11,839 nucleotides of DNA, from contig JAGGSM010000049.1 of NCBI GenBank assembly GCA_021159105.1, forward strand, positions 1 through 11,839. Reading direction: 5' to 3'. The notes below the pieces were generated by a model, which saw nothing but the letters and a program-made list of their open reading frames with translations, made no database searches and was not told the origin of the DNA. The DNA is from Candidatus Bipolaricaulota bacterium. GTDB taxonomy: Bacteria > Bipolaricaulota > Bipolaricaulia > UBA7950 > UBA9294. How positions within the stretch are numbered: the stretch's first letter is position 1; the number at the start of each line of letters is the position of its first letter. The translations under genes and the position numbers were made by a program. Shown in pieces: positions 1 through 6,400 of the stretch.

Positions 1-1157
1 TTGTGGGCAGCGATCTCCATCGCGCGCTCCACCCCCCACATCACCTCGAGGTGCCCGAAGCCGCGATAGGCGGTGCCAAACACCTTGTTCGTGTACACAA
101 CAAGCGAGTCGATATGGCAGTTGGGGACGTTGTACGGTCCGGCACCGGCGTAGGCACCGGCACGCCCGACGTTCACCCCGTAGTCGGCGTAGGCACCCGC
201 GTCCCATACGTACTTCACCTTGAGCGCGCTGATCTTCCCCTCGCGCGTGACGCCGAGGGTGATGTCGGTGTGCAAGCCTTGTCGCGAGGGGAGCGTGCCA
301 AACTCTTCTTCTCTAGTCGCGACAATCTTCACCGGCCTTCCCCCGGCCGCCTTGGACAGGCAGTAGGCGAGCGGTTCCAATTGGATCCCCGCCTTTCCTC
401 CGAATCCGCCCCCGACGTAGGGCACGTGTACGCGCACATTGGCGTGCGGCAGGTTGAAGCCGAGGCAGAGAAGGTTACGCACCGTGTAGGGGGACTGAGC
501 GGAGGTGTAGATCTCCATGTGATCCTCCGGAAGGGCGTGGGCGATCACCGCGTGCGTTTCGAGCGGGACGTGCGGTGCAGGCGGGTTGTAGAAGTGTCCC
601 TGTATTACGACGTCTGCTTCACTGAAGCCCGCCTCGACATTACCTTTACGGATCTTCTGCTGGTGGGCGATGTTCGTGTGCGGCTTGGGGGCGAACACCC
701 CCTTCATGTAGGAATAGGTATGCAGATCGGGGTGCACGAGGGGGACACTCGGGTCCATCGCCTCGCGCGGGTCGAGGACGGGATCTTGCACCTCGTATTC
801 GACCTTCACCAGATCGCAGGCAGCGCGCGCGATCTCCAGGGTGTCGGCGGCTATCGCCACAACCGGTTCACCCTGGTAGCGGACACGGCCGCGGGCGAGG
901 ATCAGCTTGTCCTGCACGTACAGGCCGAGGCGGTAGTCGAGATCGTCTCCCGTGAGAACAGCACGCACTCCCCGTAGTTCTCGCGCGGCTTCGACATCGA
1001 TGCTCACGATGCGCGCTGCGGCGTGCGGTGACTTCACCGTCGCCGCGTGCAGCATCCCAGGAAGGGACATGTCGTGGACGAACATCGCCGTCCCCGTCAC
1101 CTTGGGGATAGCGTCCTCGCGCGGGACCGACTGTCCGACATACTTACCAGCGCTCAT
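1..1157 (-). CDS. Molybdopterin-binding large subunit of a xanthine dehydrogenase-family hydroxylase (5' part only)
   Basis: Catalytic subunit of a molybdenum hydroxylase, which would oxidise a substrate at the Mo-pterin centre and pass electrons to the 2Fe-2S and FAD subunits. The first 385 codons are visible and the gene runs off the left edge; family members are usually about 750-800 residues. The N-terminal domain covers about residues 15-125. The cofactor domain shows an AQSP segment near 220, the GGGFGGK loop at 249-255 and AYRGFG at 363-368. The last resembles the xanthine dehydrogenase AFRGFG loop and is not the AYRCSFR loop of true CO dehydrogenase. The ATG at 1157 overlaps the stop of the 2Fe-2S gene (ATGA) and follows a purine-rich GGGGGGAG, so translation is probably coupled. 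The substrate is unknown; a purine, nicotinate or an aldehyde are all possible. A long open frame on the opposite strand here (3-977) has no family resemblance and is a shadow. Confidence 0.93.
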   Translation of the reverse strand, partial: MSAGKYVGQSVPREDAIPKVTGTAMFVHDMSLPGMLHAATVKSPHAAARIVSIDVEAARELRGVRAVLTGDDLDYRLGLYVQDKLILARGRVRYQGEPVVAIAADTLEIARAACDLVKVEYEVQDPVLDPREAMDPSVPLVHPDLHTYSYMKGVFAPKPHTNIAHQQKIRKGNVEAGFSEADVVIQGHFYNPPAPHVPLETHAVIAHALPEDHMEIYTSAQSPYTVRNLLCLGFNLPHANVRVHVPYVGGGFGGKAGIQLEPLAYCLSKAAGGRPVKIVATREEEFGTLPSRQGLHTDITLGVTREGKISALKVKYVWDAGAYADYGVNVGRAGAYAGAGPYNVPNCHIDSLVVYTNKVFGTAYRGFGHLEVMWGVERAMEIAAH

Positions 1158-1627
1158 TTCTCCCCCCTCTCCGCTGCCAGGCGCACGGCGGCGATGATCG
1201 ATTCGTACCCGGTACAGCGACAGAGGTTCCCCGAGATGGCCTCCGTTATCTCCGCGTCGCTCGGATGGGGGTTGCGTTCGAGGAGGGCGCGGGCGGACAT
1301 CACCATCCCCGGGGTGCAGAAGCCGCACTGGATCGCTCCGGCGTCGATGAACGCCCGCTGGAGAGCCGAGAGCTGTCCGTCGGTCGCCTCACCTTCGATC
1401 GTGCGCACATCCTTTCCGTCCGCCTCCACCGCAAGGACGAGGCATGACGTGACCGGTCGACCGTCGAGCAGGACGGTGCAAGCACCGCACTCACCCGCGC
1501 CGCACCCCTCCTTCGGCCCGGTGAGGTAGAGCTTCTCGCGCAGAAGTTCGAGGAGGGTCATCCCAGCAGGGACGCTCACGCTCTCCCGCGTCCCGTTCAC
1601 GGTGATGGTGATCTCGTGTAGCTTCAT
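1154..1627 (-). CDS. 2Fe-2S subunit of molybdenum hydroxylase (CoxS/XdhC type)
   Basis: Electron-transfer subunit of the same enzyme, 157 residues, the normal length for stand-alone CoxS-like subunits. The plant-ferredoxin-type domain has its cluster ligands at C42, C47, C50 and C62. The C-terminal helical domain carries the second cluster with C101, C104 (CGFCTPG), C136 and C138 (CRCTGY). Q100, next to C101, is the residue that in the family contacts the pterin cofactor. All eight cysteines are present, so the protein looks functional. It overlaps the FAD gene upstream and the large subunit downstream, each by a four-base ATGA. The gene order FAD, 2Fe-2S, Mo is that of coxMSL operons. The ligand pattern makes the family certain; the enzyme's substrate is not. 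Confidence 0.96.
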   Translation of the reverse strand: MKLHEITITVNGTRESVSVPAGMTLLELLREKLYLTGPKEGCGAGECGACTVLLDGRPVTSCLVLAVEADGKDVRTIEGEATDGQLSALQRAFIDAGAIQCGFCTPGMVMSARALLERNPHPSDAEITEAISGNLCRCTGYESIIAAVRLAAERGEK

Positions 1628-2484
1628 CTTCTACCACCCCCTGGAGAGAGAACATACCTAATGAGGTCATGCAACAGGACCGGGACGAGGCCGCGGCGGT
1701 ACTCAGCCGAGGCACGAATATCGTCGATCGGGCTGATCGCGTCCTGGGCGACGACGTTAAGCCGCTTCACGAGCTCATCGATCGGCTCATCCATCGATAC
1801 CGCGACTTCCGGGAGGAGAATCGGGGTGACGGCGCAGCTTCCGATCGCTACGCGCAACATGCCAGTATCGGGACTGTAACATGCGGCCATGTTGATTATC
1901 GCCAGGTCGTGCCCCCGTACGCGTTGCTTCTTAATGAACGCGCTGCGCACCTGTGATCCCAGTGAGGGGAGGACGATATCGGTGATCACCTCTCCCTGTT
2001 TGAGAGATGTCTTCTTCACCCCGGTGAACAGCTCATCGATCGGAATCTCCCTTGAGCCATCCTTACCTTCTACGTTCACCGAGGCGCCGAGAACGAGGAG
2101 GGCGGGGGCGGTGTCCGCAGCTGGGGAGGCGTTGGCGATGTTGCCGCCGAGCGTGGCACGGTTTCGCACTTGATAGGAGCCGATACTGCGCGCCGCCTGG
2201 GCAAGAGCTCCATGGCGCTCATTAATCGGCCTGTTGTCGGCGATAACGTTCAAGGGAACGCACGCGCCGATCTTCACGCCTGCATCGCTGTCTGTGACAA
2301 GATCGTTCATCTGCTCCACTTGTTTGAAATCAACGAGCAGATCGGGAGATCTTCCTGTATTGCGGATGTTGACGAGCAGGTCAGTGCCTCCCGCCAGGGC
2401 AACCGCTCTTTTATCTTGTGCAACAAGGATCTCGCACCCCTCTTTGATGGAACCAACGCGAACATACTCAAATGTACCGATCAT
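1624..2484 (-). CDS. FAD-binding medium subunit of molybdenum hydroxylase (CoxM/XdhB type)
   Basis: Flavoprotein subunit that receives electrons from the 2Fe-2S subunit and delivers them to NAD or another acceptor. At 286 residues it has the usual length. The two FAD-binding signatures are visible: AGGTDLL at residues 31-37 and TLGGNIANASPAAD at 111-124. The C-terminal domain of the CO-dehydrogenase flavoprotein family follows from about residue 180. The ATG at 2484 has a good Shine-Dalgarno AAGGAG (2490-2495), five bases away. It is the first gene of the FAD/2Fe-2S/Mo unit and lies 185 bases after the DUF4405 gene. That gap holds a nested inverted repeat, so it may have its own promoter. No oddity is seen in the protein itself. 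Confidence 0.95.
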   Translation of the reverse strand: MIGTFEYVRVGSIKEGCEILVAQDKRAVALAGGTDLLVNIRNTGRSPDLLVDFKQVEQMNDLVTDSDAGVKIGACVPLNVIADNRPINERHGALAQAARSIGSYQVRNRATLGGNIANASPAADTAPALLVLGASVNVEGKDGSREIPIDELFTGVKKTSLKQGEVITDIVLPSLGSQVRSAFIKKQRVRGHDLAIINMAACYSPDTGMLRVAIGSCAVTPILLPEVAVSMDEPIDELVKRLNVVAQDAISPIDDIRASAEYRRGLVPVLLHDLIRYVLSPGGGRR

Positions 2485-2533
2485 CAGTTCTCCTTATCGG
2501 CGCGGGACACGGCCTCACTCTCACGCCATTGGC

Positions 2534-2581
2534 GAGAAAGGCGAGCGCTCGCTTGCCCAAGGAGAAGCGAGCAGCTTTCTC
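2534..2581. repeat. Nested inverted repeats upstream of the molybdenum hydroxylase genes
   Basis: Three overlapping symmetries sit in the 185-base gap between the DUF4405 gene and the FAD-subunit gene. The outer arms are GAGAAAG (2534-2540) and CTTTCTC (2575-2581). The inner arms are GCTCGCTT (2547-2554) and AAGCGAGC (2565-2572) around a 10-base loop. A perfect 12-base palindrome, GCGAGCGCTCGC, lies at 2541-2552. The inner hairpin and the palindrome use the same bases and exclude each other. It lies about 50 bases before the FAD-subunit start on the minus strand, where an operator, a leader hairpin or a weak terminator for the gene upstream would all fit. There is no clear T-run after it. The rest of the gap shows nothing I can name. 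Confidence 0.5.
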
Positions 2582-2669
2582 AGATTACGCTACCCAACGA
2601 TCATAGTACCGCAGGCGGCCAGCGTCAAGAAGCAGGTGAACGCTGCAGAGTGAGGCTAAGGAAAATACG

Positions 2670-3032
2670 TCATATAGGAAGAATGCGCGTGGCTGCGACG
2701 AGAAAGACCATCCCGGTAATGATACCAGCAGTGATCAATTCCTTCTTCATCCTGAAAGCAGTGCGAGCCCTGTTTTGTAGATAACAGATGATCGCACGGC
2801 GGTTCAACCACAGATGCACCAGAGTAAGAAAGATAAAGAAGAACCCAAACAGGTCGTGAATAGCTTCCCATCCATCTTTATCAAATCCAAGGATCTGCCA
2901 GCCGGTCTGGTGGGCTATCCTCCCAATCGGTGCGACGTAAAGGAATACGCCGGAGAAGAAGAGGATGATCATCGAAAACAGAAGCAAGAACGAAATCGTG
3001 CTCCGCCAGTTCCAAGGGGAAAGTTTGAACAT
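2670..3032 (-). CDS. DUF4405-like small membrane cytochrome b-type protein
   Basis: Predicted 120-residue inner-membrane protein with three hydrophobic segments at about residues 13-34, 58-78 and 98-116. Histidines lie at the edges or inside the helices: H41 (RIAHQTGW), H59 (AIHDLFG) and H73 (LVHLWLNRR). This pattern matches DUF4405 proteins, for which haem binding and a role in transferring electrons across the membrane to exported flavoproteins have been proposed. I take the ATG at 3032, with AAGGGAATTC just upstream, over an open-frame extension to 3218. The extension overlaps the preceding gene in another frame and has no sense as protein. It follows the Gly/Asp-rich gene by 55 bases, with a hairpin between. 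No FMN-binding partner is visible. The family call rests on helix and histidine pattern by eye. Confidence 0.72.
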   Translation of the reverse strand: MFKLSPWNWRSTISFLLLFSMIILFFSGVFLYVAPIGRIAHQTGWQILGFDKDGWEAIHDLFGFFFIFLTLVHLWLNRRAIICYLQNRARTAFRMKKELITAGIITGMVFLVAATRILPI

Positions 3033-3053
3033 ACGAATTCCCTTTTCTAAAAT

Positions 3054-3076
3054 GGGGCGGACATCGAGCCCGCCCC
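3054..3076 (-). terminator. GC-rich hairpin between the Gly/Asp-rich gene and the DUF4405 gene
   Basis: Perfect 7-base arms, GGGGCGG (3054-3060) and CCGCCCC (3070-3076), flank a 9-base loop. Read leftwards, the hairpin begins about 11 bases after the stop of the Gly/Asp-rich gene and is followed by ATTTTAG. The T-run is short, so it could be a partial terminator that lowers expression of the DUF4405 gene, or an mRNA 3'-end stabiliser. On the plus strand there is no gene to terminate. Confidence 0.5.
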
Positions 3077-3087
3077 TACTTTGTGAT

Positions 3088-3456
3088 CTATTCCATTTCC
3101 CTGCAGGTTCCACTGCCCGCGCCGTTTCCATACCCACGCTGGCCTCCTTGCCCGGAGCCATCATGAGCACCGTTTCCCATTCCATAGTGCATGCCTCGGC
3201 CAGTTCCGTCGTGGGCACAGTTTCCGCTCATCGCCCCGTATCCAGTTCCATCGAGCGGCCTCGTCCAGTCTGGGTCATCACAGTTCATGATCCCATCTCC
3301 ATCCGAGTCACGCTCCTGCATGTAGGTTCCGGTCCCAGCTCCTGCTTGGTCCCTCGAACCGCCATTCCCGAATCCGTTTGCCGCTATCGCCACGATGCCA
3401 AATGCTAGAAGACTCAGCACCAACATCCCGATGATCAAACTCTTTGTTCTGGTCAT
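3088..3456 (-). CDS. Small exported Gly/Asp-rich protein with a calcium-binding-like loop
   Basis: Predicted 122-residue secreted or membrane-tethered protein. A basic N-terminus and a hydrophobic stretch at residues 6-26 look like a signal peptide ending near AIAA. The mature part is rich in Gly, Asp, Asn, Met and His. Residues 50-63 carry an alternating acidic run (DSDGDGIMNCDD) like the Ca2+-binding loops of EF-hand, dockerin and thrombospondin type 3 repeats. There are three cysteines (C59, C80, C118) and histidines at 82, 90 and 98 in GMHYGMGNG-type segments, which could bind a metal. I chose the ATG at 3456, eight bases after GGGAG, over a GTG three codons earlier that sits on that ribosome site. 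It lies 81 bases after the kinase gene and 55 before the DUF4405 gene. I do not recognise a named family. Confidence 0.7.
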   Translation of the reverse strand: MTRTKSLIIGMLVLSLLAFGIVAIAANGFGNGGSRDQAGAGTGTYMQERDSDGDGIMNCDDPDWTRPLDGTGYGAMSGNCAHDGTGRGMHYGMGNGAHDGSGQGGQRGYGNGAGSGTCREME

Positions 3457-3468
3457 GTCAACCACTCC

Positions 3469-3490
3469 CTTTTGATTTGATGATCAAAAG
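3469..3490. promoter_or_regulatory. Inverted repeat touching the ribosome site of the Gly/Asp-rich gene
   Basis: Perfect 8-base arms CTTTTGAT (3469-3476) and ATCAAAAG (3483-3490) are separated by six bases. On the minus strand the arm nearest the gene runs straight into the GGGAG that serves the ATG at 3456. It could be a transcription factor operator, perhaps for the response regulator encoded just upstream, or an mRNA hairpin next to the ribosome site. It is AT-rich in a GC-rich region, which favours a regulatory role. I saw no convincing -35/-10 pair beside it. Confidence 0.5.
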
Positions 3491-3537
3491 ATAACCCGCT
3501 GGTATGGAGTGGTCGTGGATAACTTTTCTGGAAGTTG

Positions 3538-4899
3538 TCAGGAACGATGGTCGGGCTGCGCAAGCGGGAGGGTAAAGGAGAAGGTTGTTCCCTTGGAAAT
3601 AGCGCTCTCCACCCAGATTCTTCCCCCGTGGGCCTCGACGAGCGCTCTGGTGATCGCCAGACCTAGCCCGAGGCCCTTCGATCCCTTTTCCTTGTAGAAG
3701 CGATCGAATACATGCGCTGCGATATCATCCGACATCCCCTCACCGGTGTCCGATACTTGAATCAGAATCTTTCCATCGCTGACTTCGGCTCGAAGGGTCA
3801 CCGCGTCTTCTGGGCGGGTGTGGCGGATGGCGTTTGATAATAGGTTCCACACGATCTGATGCAGCCGGCGAGGATCGGCGTAGACCGCTGGCAGTATGGG
3901 TGGGAGATCGAGATGAAACTCCTTGCTCTCCCCGGAGAACAGAGTGCGCGCATCATCCCCAACAGCGTTCAAAAACTCGTTGATGTCGAGCGATCGGCGA
4001 TCGAGCGGGAGTTCGTCGGCCTCGGCGAGGGCGATGTCCTGCAGCTCGTCGATAAGACCTTCAAGGTGTTCGAGGCGCTCGTTCACCTTGAGTAGGTTCT
4101 CCTCGTCTGCCGGCTGGATCTTATCGAGCATCGCCTCCACCTTGGCCTTGACAACGGCGAGAGGGTTACGCAGCTCGTGAGCCACATCGGCGAGCATCCG
4201 CTTCCGCACCTCCTCGGATCGGACGAGCCCGACGCGCAGTTCATCGAGCACGCGAGCGAGTCGCCCGATCTCATCGGTCCCTCCGCCAGGGACAGGCCGG
4301 GTGAGGTCTCCAGCGGAGATCGCCTGTGTTGCGGAAATTAGGCGGACAAATGGAGCGGTGATGAGGCGCACGAGCGCAATCCCGATCAGCAAAGCGACCA
4401 CTAAACTGATCACCGCGGCGTAGGCGACCGTGCGACGCACAGAGGAGAGGAGGCGGGTTTCGACGTCGGTAAACTCCCCGAGGAGAGGGGCAGTGAACAA
4501 GAGTCCAACTTTGTTCCCAGCTACAACGATCGGAATCCCCTCGGAGAGGAGCCGCGGTGAGGGAGAGGGACGATTCATCCCCGGAGAGCTAGCGTATTTG
4601 ACCGTCCCCTCGGGGTCGGTGAGGAGGAACGCTCCCCCTTGTCCGTGCATCCCCCCTCGATTCTGGCCAGGGGAGGAAAAGATCGTCTCGATTCCGTCCC
4701 AGGTCGAATGCTCGGAGTAGTAAGAGATGAGCTGGCTCTTTATTCCATCCATCTGTGTTGCATGCTCGGAGGCGATGAACCCCTTTGCGTCGGAGAGGAG
4801 GAAGTGGGTTGCCACCACATACACCGCTGCAAGTGAAGCGAGAACCGCGATAGCGAGCCCGAGGAAGAGCTTGTACCGAATAGACATCCCCTTTATCAA
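3538..4899 (-). CDS. Sensor histidine kinase with extracytoplasmic domain and HAMP
   Basis: Membrane histidine kinase, 453 residues. TM1 spans about 10-31, an extracytoplasmic sensor domain about 33-155, TM2 about 157-180 and HAMP about 181-233. The dimerisation domain has the phospho-acceptor H241 in the H-box DVAHELRNPLA. The ATPase domain shows the N-box N352 and N356 (WNLLSNAIRHT), G1 DTGEGM (384-389), the F-box FDRFYKE (398-404) and G2 GLGLGLA (409-415), so it looks fully active. The TTG at 4899 follows GGAG with seven bases of spacing and overlaps the regulator's TGA; the ATG at 4887 is second choice, since its own AAGGGG is too close. A Gly/Met/His segment (about residues 77-91, with GGMHGQGG) lies in the sensor domain. 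The signal is unknown; the neighbouring exported protein and cytochrome-like protein suggest a metal or redox cue. Confidence 0.95.
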   Translation of the reverse strand: MIKGMSIRYKLFLGLAIAVLASLAAVYVVATHFLLSDAKGFIASEHATQMDGIKSQLISYYSEHSTWDGIETIFSSPGQNRGGMHGQGGAFLLTDPEGTVKYASSPGMNRPSPSPRLLSEGIPIVVAGNKVGLLFTAPLLGEFTDVETRLLSSVRRTVAYAAVISLVVALLIGIALVRLITAPFVRLISATQAISAGDLTRPVPGGGTDEIGRLARVLDELRVGLVRSEEVRKRMLADVAHELRNPLAVVKAKVEAMLDKIQPADEENLLKVNERLEHLEGLIDELQDIALAEADELPLDRRSLDINEFLNAVGDDARTLFSGESKEFHLDLPPILPAVYADPRRLHQIVWNLLSNAIRHTRPEDAVTLRAEVSDGKILIQVSDTGEGMSDDIAAHVFDRFYKEKGSKGLGLGLAITRALVEAHGGRIWVESAISKGTTFSFTLPLAQPDHRS

Positions 4900-5585
4900 C
4901 GTACTTCTCCATCAAGGACAAGCTTGTACCCAACTCCGTACACCGTCTTGATGATGCGTGGTGCGCTCGGATCGGGTTCGATCTTTCGCCGCAGGTTCAT
5001 GATGTGGTTGTCGATGTTGCGCACCAGTGCAGGTGTTGTATAGCCCTGCACCTCCTTTAGAAGCTGCAATCGAGTGAAGACGCGGTTCGGTTGGCGGACG
5101 AGGAACGCGAGCAGGTCGAACTCGGTCGGGGTCAGGTCGACCAGTTCTCCGTCGCGCTTCACCTCGCGCCCGGAGAGGTCGATCAAGAGATCCCCGATAC
5201 GAACTGGAGCTTCCACAATTGGACCCGAGACGCGCCGCAGGAGAGCCTGCACACGCAGGACAAGTTCGCGAGGGGAGAACGGTTTGGTGACGTAATCGTC
5301 CGCTCCAAGCTCGAAGCCGAGGATGCGATCGATCTCCTGCGAGCGGGCGGTGAGCATCACGATCGGAACTTGCGAATGGCGACGGATCTCACGCGCCACA
5401 TCGATCCCACTCATGTTAGGAAGGCCGAGATCGAGGATCACCAGCTCCGGCCCCTCCGCCTCAAACGCCGAGAGAGCGCTCTCTCCGTCGAACGCCGCAA
5501 TGGGACGATATCCCGCTTCTCGCAAGTAATCGGAGACAGAGGAAACTATCTCTTGCTCGTCGTCGACAACCAGTATCTTCTTCAA
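4896..5585 (-). CDS. OmpR/PhoB-family response regulator
   Basis: DNA-binding partner of the adjacent kinase, 229 residues. The receiver domain covers about 1-118, with acidic pocket D8/D9, phospho-acceptor D52 (ILDLGLP), T79 and K101 (TKPF). The C-terminal winged-helix domain covers about 127-225, with the LTPTEFDLLAFLV and VYGVGYKLV segments typical of the OmpR family. The start is TTG at 5585, preceded by GGAGG with only four bases of spacing. Its stop overlaps the kinase's TTG start. It begins 28 bases after the HypB-like gene ends on the same strand, so the three may be one operon. Its target is unknown; the small genes just downstream of the kinase, preceded by an inverted repeat, are the natural candidates. 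Confidence 0.96.
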   Translation of the reverse strand: MKKILVVDDEQEIVSSVSDYLREAGYRPIAAFDGESALSAFEAEGPELVILDLGLPNMSGIDVAREIRRHSQVPIVMLTARSQEIDRILGFELGADDYVTKPFSPRELVLRVQALLRRVSGPIVEAPVRIGDLLIDLSGREVKRDGELVDLTPTEFDLLAFLVRQPNRVFTRLQLLKEVQGYTTPALVRNIDNHIMNLRRKIEPDPSAPRIIKTVYGVGYKLVLDGEVR

Positions 5586-5613
5586 TATCCCTCCGATTGG
5601 GAGGCCGACTGCG

Positions 5614-6270
5614 CTACCATTTCCCGTCGCAATCGAAGCCGAGCGTTTCGATCAACTTGCTGATCCCGTTTCCTCGGAGAGCATCAGTGAGGATTGATCT
5701 TCCCTGTAGGTTCACGCTGGCGTATTCCGCCGCGATCGTCTTTGGAGATGTGCTGAGGACACTTGCCAGGTCGATCTTGTTGATGATAAGAAGATCCGTC
5801 TGGGCGAATATGCGCGGATAGCTGCTCACGACGCCACTTCCTGCAGTGAGGGGAAGAACGACGATCTCTTCGCTCGTTCCCAGTGGGTAATCGACCGGGG
5901 AGATGATCCCAGGAAGGTTCTCGATGAACAGGACATCGATCGCGGCAAGGTCAAGATCCGAGAGGGCGCGGCTGAGGGAGACCGCATCGAGGTATCCGCT
6001 CCCGCCGGTGTTGATGTTTGCACAGATGGCACCGCTCGTTAGAAACCGTTGAAAATCGGTATCGCCAGTAGCGGCGGTGGCAATCGCCCCTACTACCAGG
6101 CCGCAGGTGATGAGGCGCTCGATCAACCGCTCCATCAGCGTCGTCTTCCCGCACCCAACCGGGCCCATAACATTGATCGACCGCACGCCGTTAGCCTTCA
6201 GCAGATGAAAATTCGCATCAGCATGCCTTATCTGACGAACAAGTAGCTCCTCGTGATCTGTAACATCCAT
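5614..6270 (-). CDS. HypB-family GTPase lacking the usual metal-binding residues
   Basis: SIMIBI-class GTPase of the HypB/UreG type, 218 residues. HypB normally drives GTP-dependent nickel delivery to hydrogenase. The Walker A/P-loop is GPVGCGKTT at residues 36-44, and NKID at 164-167 gives guanine specificity. The stretch GYLDA (92-96) aligns with the canonical CHLDA, and NLPGIISP (118-125) with canonical VGNLVCP, so the Cys-His pair and the third Cys of the metal site are replaced by Gly-Tyr and Ser. The ATG at 6270 has GGAGGGGG eight bases upstream and gives a normal HypB N-terminus. The frame stays open to 6636, but that part crosses the divergent adenine deaminase start and I discount it. 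No hydrogenase or other Ni enzyme is in view. It may serve another metalloenzyme or have lost metal storage. Confidence 0.85.
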   Translation of the reverse strand: MDVTDHEELLVRQIRHADANFHLLKANGVRSINVMGPVGCGKTTLMERLIERLITCGLVVGAIATAATGDTDFQRFLTSGAICANINTGGSGYLDAVSLSRALSDLDLAAIDVLFIENLPGIISPVDYPLGTSEEIVVLPLTAGSGVVSSYPRIFAQTDLLIINKIDLASVLSTSPKTIAAEYASVNLQGRSILTDALRGNGISKLIETLGFDCDGKW

Positions 6271-6291
6271 TACTAGTTCCCCCTCCAGAGC

Positions 6292-6320
6292 ATGATAAGC
6301 CCGTTCCTGCGCCGCCGCAA
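6292..6320 (-). promoter_or_regulatory. Possible sigma70-type promoter for the HypB-like gene
   Basis: On the minus strand, TTGCGG (6320-6315) and TATCAT (6297-6292, five of six consensus bases) are exactly 17 bases apart. Transcription would start near 6285, giving a leader of only about 15 bases that begins at the ribosome site. The 130-base divergent gap 6271-6400 otherwise shows nothing clear; no good rightward promoter for adenine deaminase was found. Confidence 0.3.
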
Positions 6321-6400
6321 ACGCTCGACGATCATGTGTAAGAAGCCTGATCACGCCTGCGACTTGGCTGAAGGCTCGGTTGGTGGTAAGCTCTCCAGCC

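Noticed and set aside
3..977. Long plus-strand open frame of 324 codons
   Set aside because: The opposite strand reads as a clear molybdenum hydroxylase large subunit with GGGFGGK and AYRGFG; the plus-strand frame is a shadow of GC-rich coding sequence.
1..1157. Aerobic CO dehydrogenase (coxL)
   Set aside because: Gene order is cox-like, but the active-site loop reads AYRGFG rather than AYRCSFR, so CO oxidation is not supported.
2170..2784. Plus-strand open frame of 204 codons
   Set aside because: It is antisense to the FAD subunit and the gap upstream, with no recognisable motif or ribosome site.
3033..3218. Extension of the DUF4405 frame upstream to 3218
   Set aside because: It overlaps the Gly/Asp-rich gene in another frame, and the ATG at 3032 has a good ribosome site and begins a typical family N-terminus.
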